The translations under genes were made by a program, and so were the position numbers. The notes beneath the pieces are model-generated. The model was not told the origin of the DNA. It searched no databases and saw nothing but the letters and a program-made list of their open reading frames with translations. Shown one piece after another: positions 33,074 through 41,292 of a stretch of 64,000 nt of DNA. This DNA comes from Szabonella sp046295215 (GTDB lineage Bacteria; Pseudomonadota; Alphaproteobacteria; Rhodobacterales; Rhodobacteraceae): NCBI GenBank assembly GCA_046295215.1, contig JBKBNP010000009.1, positions 1-64,000 on the forward strand. The letters run 5' to 3'. Numbering within the stretch: position 1 is the stretch's first letter; every line of letters starts with the position of its first letter.

Positions 33074-33934
33074 GTGGACAATCTTCGCGGAAGCCTGTTG
33101 ATGATCCTCGCCATGGCGGGTTTCGCGCTGGAGGATCTCTGCCTCAAGATCGCGGCGCGCGGGCTGCCGGTCGGGCAGGTGCTGCTGATCTTCGGCGCGG
33201 GGGGCATGATCTGCTTTGCCGCACTTGCGACGCTCAAGGGGCAGAACCTGCTGGACCCGCGCCACATGGGCCGCGCCGTGCTGATCCGCGCGGGGTTCGA
33301 GGTGACGGGGCGGATGTTCCACACGCTCGCCATCGCGCTGATCCCGCTCTCCGCCGCCTCGGCCATCCTGCAGGCAACCCCGCTGGTCGTGGTCGCGGGG
33401 GCCGCGCTGATCTTCGGTGAAAGGGTGGGCTGGCGGCGCTGGCTGGCCATCGGGGTCGGGTTTCTGGGCGTGATGGTGGTGCTGCGTCCGGGGCTCGAAG
33501 GTTTCGACATCCTGTCGCTGCTGGCCGTGGCCGGGATGCTGGGCTTTGCCGGGCGCGACCTTGCGACGAGAGCCGCGCCCCGGACGGTGCCCAACCTCGT
33601 GCTGGGGGTCTACGGCTTTGCGATGATCCTGCCGGCGGGGGCGTTGCTCCTGTCGCTCACCGGGGGCGCGCGCTGGCCGGACGGAACCGAGGCGCTGGCG
33701 CTGGCGGTCGCGGTGCTGATCGGGGTCGGCTCCTACAACGCGCTGACGGGGGCGATGCGCATGGGCGATGTCTCGGTCGTGACGCCCTGGCGCTATACCC
33801 GGCTGGTGTTCGCGCTGATCCTCGCCGCATTGGTGCTGGGGGAACGGGCCGATACGATGACGCTGATCGGCTCTGCGATCATCGTCGGATCGGGGCTCTA
33901 CACGCTCTGGCGCGGGCGCCGGGCGGCGGGCTGA
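33074..33934 (+). CDS. EamA/DMT-superfamily transporter
   Basis: A 286-residue ten-helix transporter with two EamA repeats (GFALEDLCLKIAARGLPVGQ at the start; TPWRYTRLVFALILAALVLGE in the last repeat). The start is GTG at 33074; no ATG lies upstream because of the low-quality repeat and gap region, so a slightly longer protein cannot be excluded. It resembles the S-adenosylmethionine/RhaT-like DMT branch common in Rhodobacterales, but the substrate is unknown. Not a close paralogue of the EamA protein 2 kb upstream. Confidence 0.85.
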   Translation: MDNLRGSLLMILAMAGFALEDLCLKIAARGLPVGQVLLIFGAGGMICFAALATLKGQNLLDPRHMGRAVLIRAGFEVTGRMFHTLAIALIPLSAASAILQATPLVVVAGAALIFGERVGWRRWLAIGVGFLGVMVVLRPGLEGFDILSLLAVAGMLGFAGRDLATRAAPRTVPNLVLGVYGFAMILPAGALLLSLTGGARWPDGTEALALAVAVLIGVGSYNALTGAMRMGDVSVVTPWRYTRLVFALILAALVLGERADTMTLIGSAIIVGSGLYTLWRGRRAAG

Positions 33935-33960
33935 TTCGCGCGCGCTCATCCGCAATCTGT

Positions 33961-33985
33961 TGTTAACCATCCGCCAAGGTTAACA
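33961..33985. promoter_or_regulatory. TGTTAACC inverted repeat
   Basis: TGTTAACC (33961-33968) and GGTTAACA (33978-33985) are exact complements with a 9-base spacer, in the 273-bp gap upstream of the Hint-domain gene. It could be an operator; TTAACCAT also resembles half of the alphaproteobacterial CtrA site, but the spacing is not the usual TTAA-N7-TTAA. Confidence 0.35.
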
Positions 33986-34207
33986 GGATATGGACGGCAG
34001 CGGGCTTCTGCACCACTCGCGCCCGTCTGTCGTGACTGTTTCCGCTTGCAGAACAATGCCCGCAGCGGGCCGCAATAGTGACGAAAAAACGGCGAAATCC
34101 GGGTGCTGATTGGGCAGATCGACGCCCCGCTGCCACAAGGGCTAACAAACCCCTAACGCCTCCGGCCCCGGCCAAGCGCCCCCGGAGCATCAGAAAGGAT
34201 GCACGCC

Positions 34208-34810
34208 ATGTTCATGCAGGATCTCTCCCGCCTTCCCGCCACGGCCTTTGCCCCGGTCGCGGGTCTGACGTCGACCCTTGCCGCACCCGAGACCGGGCTG
34301 ATTTCCGGAACGCAGGTGGAAACCTCGCAGGGCTGGGCCGATGTGCGCAGCCTGCGGACGGGCGATCTGGTGCAGACGGTGGACGGCGGCCTGCGCCCGG
34401 TGCGGGCATTGTCCCGGCACTGGATCGCGCCGGACGACGCCTTGGGCGCCGCGGCGGGGCTGGTGCTGTTGCCGGGCGGTGCCTTCGGCAATTGCGCGGA
34501 TGTGGCGCTGTTGCCCACCCAGCCGTTGCTGATCGCGCTGGACGAGGCGGACAACCTGCCGGACGCGCTGTTTGCCCTGATCCCGGCCTCGGCGCTGCTG
34601 GGGGTGCCCGGCGTGCGGCGGCTGGCGGTTCAGGCCCCGGTCGAGGTGATCCGGCCGGTTTTCGACGAGGCCGAAACCATCTGGGCCGCGACGGGGCTGC
34701 AACTGGCCTGCGACGGGGTTGCCGGGCCGGATGATTTCCACCTGACACTGGGGGCTGCGGAGGCGGCGCTGCTGCTGGCGCGACGTGCGGCGCAGGGGCT
34801 TGCGGCCTGA
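34208..34810 (+). CDS. Hint domain protein (Hint_2)
   Basis: A 200-residue protein. The central part (GLISGTQVETSQGWADVRSL, LRTGDLVQTVDGG, RPVRALSRHW) is the Hint_2 domain found in many Rhodobacterales proteins, related to the self-splicing Hedgehog/intein fold. The residue after GLISG is Thr, so the nucleophilic Cys of splicing Hint domains is absent at that position. The flanking sequence is Ala/Leu-rich without other domains. Start chosen for the AAAGGA site nine bases upstream rather than an ATG that overlaps that site. Function unknown. Confidence 0.75.
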   Translation: MFMQDLSRLPATAFAPVAGLTSTLAAPETGLISGTQVETSQGWADVRSLRTGDLVQTVDGGLRPVRALSRHWIAPDDALGAAAGLVLLPGGAFGNCADVALLPTQPLLIALDEADNLPDALFALIPASALLGVPGVRRLAVQAPVEVIRPVFDEAETIWAATGLQLACDGVAGPDDFHLTLGAAEAALLLARRAAQGLAA

Positions 34811-34871
34811 TCCGTCCGAACGTCAAACGGGGGGCCGCAGCCCCCCGGTCCCGTCCTGTCAGCCCCTGCGA

Positions 34872-36080
34872 TCAGGCCGGGCTGTGATCCTCGAACCGGG
34901 CGTTGAGCCGCCAGGCGCCCCAGGCCAGCGGGATCGCCGCAAGCCCGCCCACCACATAGGCCAGAGGTTCCTGACCGAAGCTTTCAAATGCCTGGGTATA
35001 GCCGTGGATCGCACCAAAGGTCAGCGTGGCATTGAAGAGCCCGCGATGCCCGCGATGCGCCGCCCAGAAGGATCCCGCTGCCAGAAGCCCCGCCCAGAGC
35101 GTCGCAAAGACCCAGCGCGGGATCACCAGCGCGGCGTCCATGTAGGCACGGCGCGCGGCATCGGCGGCCTCCCAGTCATAGCTGCCATCGGCGGTGCGGT
35201 AATGGTCATAGGACACATTCGCCCAGCTTTCTCCGATCACATCGCCCCAGAGCGACCCGACGAGGAAGCAGAGATTGCCCACGACAAAGGCCATGATCCC
35301 CAGCATCCCGGCGTGGCGGGCGATGCGCTCGCCAAACCGCGCCGCAGCCCAGAAACAGGCCGCCAGCAAGGCACCCATCTGGAGGATCGAGAGCGTGGGT
35401 TCGGGCGAATAGAAGGCATAGACCGCGTGCCAATAGGCCGTGCCGGTGTTGAGCATCTGCGCGAAGGGCACGATGGCCAGCGCCGTGACCAGCCGGACAT
35501 CAATGGCCGTGCCTGCGGCGACCAGAAGCGCGGTGGCATAAAGGCTCGCCAGCGGGATCACCAGCCGCCCCGGCCCCGCCGCCTCGACCCAGAGCGCAAG
35601 CCCGGTCAGATGCAGCGCCAGCCCGATCAACAGGACCGCGCCCGAAACGAAATGCGCAGGTTCCGGTCCGCTGCGCAGCACCTTCAGCGCCCCGGCCCCC
35701 AGCCCCGCGCCAAGCAGGAGCAGGAACCCGCCCCCCAGTTCACGCGGCAATTTGTCGACGATCTCGATGGCCGCACCTGCCCCCAGCATGCCCGCCCCGA
35801 TCAGGGCGGCGGCATTGCCGAGCATGGACATCTCTGCCGACCCACGCAGCAGCACCATGGCCCCGAGGACCAGAAACAGCGCCCCCACCACCGCCACGGC
35901 AAAGGGATCGGCAAGCCAGAACACGAAGCCGAGCGCTGCGGCGAGGATACCCGCGCTGAGCAGGGAATTGACCGCAAGCGCGATCATCGCGCTGCGCGAC
36001 CGCGCCGCGATGACCGCGCCCTGCGCCTCGGTCAGCACGCCTTCGCGGATCAGTTGGGCCGTATTGACGACATGGGGCAT
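34872..36080 (-). CDS. Conserved polytopic membrane protein of unknown function
   Basis: A 402-residue protein with about ten hydrophobic helices after a short N-terminal soluble segment (HVVNTAQLIREGVLTEAQGAVIAARSR, reminiscent of the start of DUF2157-type proteins). I do not recognise a catalytic motif. GGGAGG lies eight bases before the ATG and fixes the start. Two identical-type palindromes in its promoter region suggest control by a TetR-family repressor not encoded in this window. Convergent with the Hint-domain gene. Confidence 0.7.
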   Translation of the reverse strand: MPHVVNTAQLIREGVLTEAQGAVIAARSRSAMIALAVNSLLSAGILAAALGFVFWLADPFAVAVVGALFLVLGAMVLLRGSAEMSMLGNAAALIGAGMLGAGAAIEIVDKLPRELGGGFLLLLGAGLGAGALKVLRSGPEPAHFVSGAVLLIGLALHLTGLALWVEAAGPGRLVIPLASLYATALLVAAGTAIDVRLVTALAIVPFAQMLNTGTAYWHAVYAFYSPEPTLSILQMGALLAACFWAAARFGERIARHAGMLGIMAFVVGNLCFLVGSLWGDVIGESWANVSYDHYRTADGSYDWEAADAARRAYMDAALVIPRWVFATLWAGLLAAGSFWAAHRGHRGLFNATLTFGAIHGYTQAFESFGQEPLAYVVGGLAAIPLAWGAWRLNARFEDHSPA

Positions 36081-36096
36081 GACAGCCTCCCTTGTG

Positions 36097-36140
36097 TGAA
36101 CATCGTTCAAATCATTTCCCATATTCCTGAACGTCGTTCA
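36097..36140. promoter_or_regulatory. Two TetR-type operators
   Basis: TGAACATCGTTCA (36097-36109) and TGAACGTCGTTCA (36128-36140) are 13-bp palindromes of form TGAACNNCGTTCA, centres 31 bp (three helical turns) apart, 17 bases upstream of the membrane-protein start and in the divergent gap with smpB. The dyads match the style of TetR-family binding sites. Confidence 0.6.
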
Positions 36141-36250
36141 AGAAAAATCGCGCGGCGTGACGCAGCGTCTCCTTGCCCTGCCGGACTGGCGCTGGTCCGG
36201 ACGGGGCGGCACTGGACAGTCCGGCGCGCAACACTTATCTCGGGGCGATC

Positions 36251-36724
36251 ATGGCACCGAAATCCGATCCCAACAGCAAGCTTATCGCCGAAAACCGCCG
36301 CGCGCGGTTCGATTATGCCATAGAGGACGATCTGGAGGCGGGGATCATGCTTTTCGGGTCGGAGGTGAAAAGCCTGCGGCAGGGCGGGTCGAACATCGCC
36401 GAAAGCTATGCCTCGGTGGAAAACGGCGAGCTGTGGCTCATCAACGGCTATATCGCGCCCTACCTTCAGGCGAAAACCTGGGGGCATGAGGAACGGCGGC
36501 GGCGCAAGCTTCTGGTGTCGCGCAAGGAATTGTCGCGGCTGTGGAATGCGACCGCGCGCGAGGGCATGACGCTGGTGCCGATCCGGATGTATTTCAACGA
36601 GCGCGGCATCGTGAAGCTGAAAATTGGCATCGCCAAGGGCAAGAAACTGTCCGACAAGCGCCAGACCGAGGCCAAGCGCGACTGGGACCGCCAGAAGGCG
36701 CGGCTTCTGAAGCAGAATTTCTGA
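36251..36724 (+). CDS. smpB: SsrA-binding protein SmpB
   Basis: A 157-residue SmpB, the tmRNA partner in trans-translation. AENRRARFDYAIEDDLEAGI, GSEVKSLRQG and the basic C-terminal tail with GIAKGKKLSDKRQTEAKRDW are all typical. The ATG at 36251 gives the family N-terminus; a longer in-frame start lies in the divergent promoter region. Confidence 0.95.
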   Translation: MAPKSDPNSKLIAENRRARFDYAIEDDLEAGIMLFGSEVKSLRQGGSNIAESYASVENGELWLINGYIAPYLQAKTWGHEERRRRKLLVSRKELSRLWNATAREGMTLVPIRMYFNERGIVKLKIGIAKGKKLSDKRQTEAKRDWDRQKARLLKQNF

Positions 36725-36746
36725 ATCGGTTTTGCCCGGGGAACAA

Positions 36747-36820
36747 GGGGGGCCGTCTGCCACCCTCTTGCCCGGTGCCCGGGCAATTCACCCCCCGAGG
36801 ATATTTCCAGACAGAAAAAG
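36747..36820. repeat. Dispersed 3'-end element, copy 4
   Basis: GGGGGGCCGTCTGCC, an imperfect hairpin, is followed after ~25 bases by CCCCCCGAGGATATTTCCAG and ACAGAAAAAG. It lies downstream of smpB and upstream of the sulfurtransferase gene. Confidence 0.7.
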
Positions 36821-36922
36821 CCGGAGCAGCGGATGGCGTGACGCAGCCGGCAAGTCGGGCAGTGCTTGATCGGGGGGACCGGACGGGCTATCCGGGGCGC
36901 AGGACGCCAAGGGAGGCCCGCC

Positions 36923-37792
36923 ATGACCGCATCGCCCGCCGATGACCCCAGAACGCTGGTTTCGACCGGCTGGCTGGCGGCGCATCTGAAAGACCCCGAC
37001 CTGCGGGTGATCGATGCCTCCTGGTATCTGCCGGACCAGAAGCGGGATGCGCGCGCCGAATATGACGCCGCACATATCCCCGGCGCGCGGTTTTTCGACA
37101 TTGACGAGATTTCCGACCAGCGGTCCAGCCTGCCGCATATGGCCCCACCGCCCGAGAAGTTCATGTCGCGCATGCGGGCGATGGGAATTGGCGACGGGCA
37201 TCAGGTGGTGGTCTATGACGGGGCGGGGCTGTTTTCGGCGGCGCGCGTCTGGTGGACCTTCCGCCTGATGGGCAAGATGGATGTGGCGGTGCTGGACGGC
37301 GGCTTTCCGAAATGGCGGGCCGAGGGGCGCGAAATCGAGGATCTGCCCCCGGTGATGCGCGACCGCCATATCACCGTGAGCCGCCAGAACCATCTGGTGA
37401 AGGATGTCACACAGGTAGCCCATGCCGCCAAACTGCGTGAGGCCGAGATCATAGACGCACGCGCCGCCGCACGGTTCCGCGGCGAGGCGCCGGAGCCGCG
37501 CCCGGGCCTGCGGGCGGGCCATATTCCGGGCTCGCGCAACCTGCCGTTCGGCACCTTGCTCAACGCGGATGGCACGATGAAGCCGCCCGCCGAGTTGCGC
37601 GCGGCCTTCGAAGCGGCGGGGGTGGACCTTGCGCGCCCGGCGATCACCACCTGCGGGTCCGGGGTTACGGCGGCGGTTCTGTCGCTGGCGCTGGAACGGA
37701 TCGGGCATCGCAACCATGCGCTTTATGACGGGTCCTGGTCCGAATGGGGCATGTATGAGGATCTGAAGGTGGAAACCGGGCCGGCGGCCTGA
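36923..37792 (+). CDS. sseA: 3-mercaptopyruvate sulfurtransferase
   Basis: A 289-residue tandem-rhodanese protein. The catalytic loop in the second domain is CGSGVTA, the signature of 3-mercaptopyruvate sulfurtransferases, in contrast to CRKGVT of thiosulfate rhodaneses. The first domain keeps AHIPGARFFDID and the second GHIPGSRNLPF. It transfers sulfur from 3-mercaptopyruvate to thiols or cyanide. GGGAGG precedes the ATG. The aminotransferase downstream could supply 3-mercaptopyruvate from cysteine. Confidence 0.92.
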   Translation: MTASPADDPRTLVSTGWLAAHLKDPDLRVIDASWYLPDQKRDARAEYDAAHIPGARFFDIDEISDQRSSLPHMAPPPEKFMSRMRAMGIGDGHQVVVYDGAGLFSAARVWWTFRLMGKMDVAVLDGGFPKWRAEGREIEDLPPVMRDRHITVSRQNHLVKDVTQVAHAAKLREAEIIDARAAARFRGEAPEPRPGLRAGHIPGSRNLPFGTLLNADGTMKPPAELRAAFEAAGVDLARPAITTCGSGVTAAVLSLALERIGHRNHALYDGSWSEWGMYEDLKVETGPAA

Positions 37793-37871
37793 TCATTCGC
37801 CGCCCGCCCCCACCTGCCCCTCCCCGACTGCCCGACCCGACTGCCCCCACCTGACCGAATGGAGACGCGCC

Positions 37872-39056
37872 ATGCTCGAAGCCCTGAAACCGCAACCCGT
37901 CGACAAGATCCTTGCCCTGATCCAGGCCTTCAAGGAGGATCCGAGGGCAGAGAAGATCGACCTCGGCGTGGGCGTCTACAAGGATGCGACGGGCCTGACG
38001 CCGGTGATGCGGGCGGTGAAGGCGGCCGAAAAGCGGCTGTGGGAGCAGGAGACGACCAAGACCTACACCACGCTGGCGGGCGATCCGGCCTATGCCGAGG
38101 CGCTGTCGGGGTTGATCCTCGGCGATGCGGTGGAACCTGCGCGGCTTTCGGCCGTGGCGACACCGGGGGGGACGGGCGCGATCCGGCAGGCACTGGAACT
38201 GATCCGGCTGGCGCGGCCCGACGCGACAGTCTGGCTGTCGAACCCGACCTGGCCGAACCATCCCTCGATCATCCGCTTCATGGGGATGAAGATGGCTGAA
38301 TACCGCTATTTCGACGCGACCACGCGGGGCGTGGATTTCGGCGCGATGATGGCGGATCTGGAGGCGGTGAAGCCGGGCGATGTGGTCTTGCTGCATGGCT
38401 GCTGCCACAACCCGACCGGGGCGAACCTGACGCTGGACCAATGGGGCGCGGTGGCGGAGTTGCTGGCGCGCAGCGGCGCCGTGCCCTTCATCGACATCGC
38501 CTATCAGGGCTTCGGTGACGGGCTGGAAGCGGATGCGGCGGGCACACGGCTGATTGCCTCCCGCCTGCCCGAAGTGCTGATCGCCGCGTCCTGTTCCAAG
38601 AATTTCGGGATCTACCGCGAACGGGCGGGCCTCTTGATGGCGATTGCGCCGAAAGCCGAGATGCGGGCGGTGGTGCAGGGTAACCTTGCATTCCTCAACC
38701 GCCAGAATTTCAGCTTTCCGCCCGACCACGGCCCGCGTCTGGTGACGATGATCCTCACCGATGAGGGTTTGCGTGCCGACTGGCAGGCGGAACTGGAGGA
38801 GGTGCGGCTCAACATGCTGGGCCTGCGTCGGCAGTTGGCCGATGAGTTGCGCAAGCTGACCAATTCCGACCGTTTCGATTTCATCGCGCATCATCGCGGC
38901 ATGTTCTCGCGCCTTGGCGCAAGCGAGGCGCAGGTGGAAAGGATGCGGCGTGACAACGGCATCTACATGGTCGGCGATTCGCGGCTGAACATCGCGGGGC
39001 TGAACGCGGCGACGGTGCCGGTTCTGGCGCGGGCGGTCGTGGCGGCGGGGGTCTGA
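37872..39056 (+). CDS. Aromatic/aspartate aminotransferase (class I, TyrB-like)
   Basis: A 394-residue PLP-dependent aminotransferase of the AspC/TyrB subgroup (family Ia-gamma-like length). The PLP lysine is in SCSKNFGIYRERAG, LHGCCHNPTG contains the ring-stacking/Asn region, and the arginine binding the substrate carboxylate is in SRLNIAGLN. It exchanges amino groups between aspartate or aromatic amino acids and 2-oxoglutarate. It follows sseA by 79 bases of C-rich DNA and is probably cotranscribed with it. Confidence 0.92.
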   Translation: MLEALKPQPVDKILALIQAFKEDPRAEKIDLGVGVYKDATGLTPVMRAVKAAEKRLWEQETTKTYTTLAGDPAYAEALSGLILGDAVEPARLSAVATPGGTGAIRQALELIRLARPDATVWLSNPTWPNHPSIIRFMGMKMAEYRYFDATTRGVDFGAMMADLEAVKPGDVVLLHGCCHNPTGANLTLDQWGAVAELLARSGAVPFIDIAYQGFGDGLEADAAGTRLIASRLPEVLIAASCSKNFGIYRERAGLLMAIAPKAEMRAVVQGNLAFLNRQNFSFPPDHGPRLVTMILTDEGLRADWQAELEEVRLNMLGLRRQLADELRKLTNSDRFDFIAHHRGMFSRLGASEAQVERMRRDNGIYMVGDSRLNIAGLNAATVPVLARAVVAAGV

Positions 39057-39117
39057 CCCGACAGCGAAGGCGGGCGCCTCGCAGGGGGGGAACGGGTTTG
39101 CGTTTGCGGGCGCCGCT

Positions 39118-39191
39118 CCTCAGCCCGTTGCCGGGCTTCCTCGCTTTGGGGAGGCGCCGGTGAACCGAAGAGGCCCGGCAACGGGCTGAGG
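39118..39191. repeat. 19-bp perfect inverted repeat
   Basis: CCTCAGCCCGTTGCCGGGC (39118-39136) and GCCCGGCAACGGGCTGAGG (39173-39191) are exact complements around a 36-base centre. It lies between the aminotransferase and amtB genes, which converge. It may terminate or protect the aminotransferase message. Confidence 0.85.
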
Positions 39192-39227
39192 CGGGTCTGC
39201 CCCGGCGCGGGCATCGCTTCGCGAATG

Positions 39228-39266
39228 AAAAAGGCCCGGGCGCGAACGCCCGGGCCTTGGTTTTTT
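39228..39266. terminator. Bidirectional terminator between aminotransferase and amtB
   Basis: GGCCCGGGCG (39233-39242) pairs with CGCCCGGGCC (39247-39256), loop CGAA. AAAAA precedes the stem (T-run for amtB on the minus strand) and TTGGTTTTTT follows it (plus strand), so it can act in both directions. Confidence 0.9.
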
Positions 39267-39278
39267 GGGGAAACCCCG

Positions 39279-40655
39279 TCAGTCCTTGAACTCAGGATAG
39301 GCTTCCATCCCCAGTTCGGAACGGTCGAGCCCCATGACTTCGGCTTCCTGATCCACCCGCAGGCCCATTGCTGCCTTGAGGATGAACCAGACCACGGCCG
39401 AGGCGATGGTCACGAACAGACCCACAACGATGATCGAGTAAAGCTGCGTGCCGATATTGGCATCGCTGTTTGTGAACACCACCGCGATCGTGCCCCAGAT
39501 GCCTGCGAAAAGGTGAACCGGGATCGCACCGACCACATCGTCGATCTTGAACTTGTCCAGGAGCGGCACGGTAAAGACCACGATCACGCCGCCCACGGCC
39601 CCGATCAGGGTCGCGACCCCCAGCGACGGCGTCAGCGGTTCGGCGGTGATCGCCACCAGACCGGCCAGCGCGCCGTTCAGGACCATGGTGAGGTCGGCCT
39701 TCTTGTAGATCACCGAGGTCAGGATCAGCACCGCCAGCACACCGCCGACAGCCGCCGCATTGGTGTTGGCGAAGATCCGGCCCACGTCGGCGGCATCGCC
39801 CACCGAGGAGAATGCCAGTTGCGAGGCCCCGTTGAACCCGAACCAACCCATCCACAGGATGAACATGCCCAGCGTCGCCAGCGGCAGGTTGGAACCCGGC
39901 ATCGGCAGGGTCTTGCCGTCCTTGCTGTATTTGCCCAGACGCGGCCCGAGGATGATCGCGCCCACCAGTGCCGCCCAGCCCCCGACCGAGTGGACCACCG
40001 TGGAGCCCGCGAAGTCGAGGAAGCCCGCGCCGTCAAGGAAGCCGCCGCCCCATTTCCAGGAGGCCTGGATCGGGTAGATCAGCCCGGTCAGAACCGCCGT
40101 GAAGATCAGGAAGGGCAGCAGCTTGATCCGCTCGGCCAGCGCGCCCGAAACGATGGAGGCGGTGGCGGCGCAGAACATCACCTGAAAGAAGAAATCCGAA
40201 CTGGTCGCAGCATATTCATAGTCATCCGCCGCATCCGCCGTGACGCCGACCGCTTCCAGAACGGCGGTTCCGATGGAGCCGAACACGCCTTCGATGATCC
40301 AGCTGTCACCCGGATACATGACGTTGTAGCCGATCAGGTAATAGGCAAAGCAGGCCAGCGAGAAGAGCGAGACGTTCTTCAGAAGCTGCATGGTGACGTT
40401 CTTGGACCGGACGAGCCCGGCCTCCAGCATGGCAAAGCCCGCCGCCATCCAGAACACGAGGAAGCCGCCGATCAGCATGATCAGCGTATTCATGATGAAG
40501 ACCATATCGGTCGGAACGGCGGAGGCGACAACCACGGTCTCCTCGACGGCTTCGACCGCGGCCTCGGCGGTGGCCGCGACCTCCTGCGCATGGGCCGGAA
40601 GGGCAATCGCTGCGGCCAACACCGCAAGCCCTGTCAGATTTTTCCAGTTCGACAT
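39279..40655 (-). CDS. amtB: Ammonium transporter AmtB
   Basis: A 458-residue ammonium channel. A signal peptide (ending ALPAHA) precedes the mature protein, followed by about eleven helices. MLEAGLVRSKN, HSVGGWAALVGA and PVHLFAGIWGT carry the conserved twin-histidine pair of the pore. An acidic/Ala-rich stretch after the signal peptide is longer than in E. coli AmtB. The glnK gene lies immediately upstream, 28 bases away, forming the usual glnK-amtB operon regulated by nitrogen status. Confidence 0.95.
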   Translation of the reverse strand: MSNWKNLTGLAVLAAAIALPAHAQEVAATAEAAVEAVEETVVVASAVPTDMVFIMNTLIMLIGGFLVFWMAAGFAMLEAGLVRSKNVTMQLLKNVSLFSLACFAYYLIGYNVMYPGDSWIIEGVFGSIGTAVLEAVGVTADAADDYEYAATSSDFFFQVMFCAATASIVSGALAERIKLLPFLIFTAVLTGLIYPIQASWKWGGGFLDGAGFLDFAGSTVVHSVGGWAALVGAIILGPRLGKYSKDGKTLPMPGSNLPLATLGMFILWMGWFGFNGASQLAFSSVGDAADVGRIFANTNAAAVGGVLAVLILTSVIYKKADLTMVLNGALAGLVAITAEPLTPSLGVATLIGAVGGVIVVFTVPLLDKFKIDDVVGAIPVHLFAGIWGTIAVVFTNSDANIGTQLYSIIVVGLFVTIASAVVWFILKAAMGLRVDQEAEVMGLDRSELGMEAYPEFKD

Positions 40656-40683
40656 TTTCAAGGTTTCCCCTTCCCCAGCGCCT

Positions 40684-41022
40684 TCACAGCGCGTCATCGT
40701 TGATTTCGCCGGTGCGCACGCGGACGGCCTGCGCCACTTCAAGCACGAAGATCTTGCCGTCGCCGATCTTGTCGGTCTTGGCGGTGGTCGCGATGGTTTC
40801 GACGACCTGATCCGCAAGGCTGTCGGTCACCACGATTTCAAGCCGCACTTTCGGCACGAAATTCACGGCATATTCCGCCCCGCGATAAATTTCGGTATGG
40901 CCGGATTGCGACCCGAACCCCTTGATTTCGGTCACCATCATGCCGCGCACGCCGATGGAGGTCAGCGCCTCGCGGACCTCCTCCAGCTTGAACGGTTTGA
41001 TTGCTGCGATGATCAGTTTCAC
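40684..41022 (-). CDS. glnK: Nitrogen regulatory protein PII (GlnK)
   Basis: A 112-residue PII protein, the exact family length. The uridylylation site Tyr51 of the T-loop is present (GHTEIYRGAEY), and GDGKIFVLEVAQAVRVRTGE is the second PROSITE PII signature. It blocks AmtB when nitrogen is plentiful. The start is GTG at 41022, preceded by AAAAGGGGATCAAC; an in-frame ATG 135 bases upstream gives an unrelated basic leader and was rejected. Confidence 0.95.
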   Translation of the reverse strand: MKLIIAAIKPFKLEEVREALTSIGVRGMMVTEIKGFGSQSGHTEIYRGAEYAVNFVPKVRLEIVVTDSLADQVVETIATTAKTDKIGDGKIFVLEVAQAVRVRTGEINDDAL

Positions 41023-41137
41023 GTTGATCCCCTTTTGCGTTCCGAGGCGGCCCTTTGGGGGCCAACGAGGACCAGAAGGACGTCCGCCGCGCCGCAGCAC
41101 AAGAAAACGCCTCATCTTCAGGCAGGCAGAAACCGGC

Positions 41138-41157
41138 TTTTTGCACATTTTTTGCAC
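41138..41157. promoter_or_regulatory. Direct repeats TTTTTGCAC upstream of glnK
   Basis: TTTTTGCAC (41138-41146) and TTTTTTGCAC (41148-41157) repeat with 11-bp, one-turn, spacing in the 270-bp divergent region between glnK and the PBP gene. They may be a nitrogen-regulator site; TGCAC half-sites are part of the NtrC consensus, though the arrangement here is direct, not inverted. Confidence 0.3.
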
Positions 41158-41180
41158 TTATCGCGCCGTTGGCTTAAAAA
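41152..41180 (+). promoter_or_regulatory. Possible promoter of the PBP1A gene
   Basis: TTGCAC (41152-41157) and TAAAAA (41175-41180) are separated by 17 bases and lie about 110 bases before the PBP start. It is a reasonable sigma-70-type match but unproven. Confidence 0.3.
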
Positions 41181-41292
41181 TTGGGCACATCAACAATTCG
41201 AATCGCCCTCCTTGGCCCTCCACAAGCCCGCTCAACCGGGCTATGCTGCGCGCAATGATCGACAGGCGGCACGAAGACGGCGGCAGACAGGC

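Noticed and set aside
41158..41292. A sigma-54 promoter for glnK-amtB
   Set aside because: No GG-N10-GC pair with the right flanks was found on the minus strand upstream of glnK.
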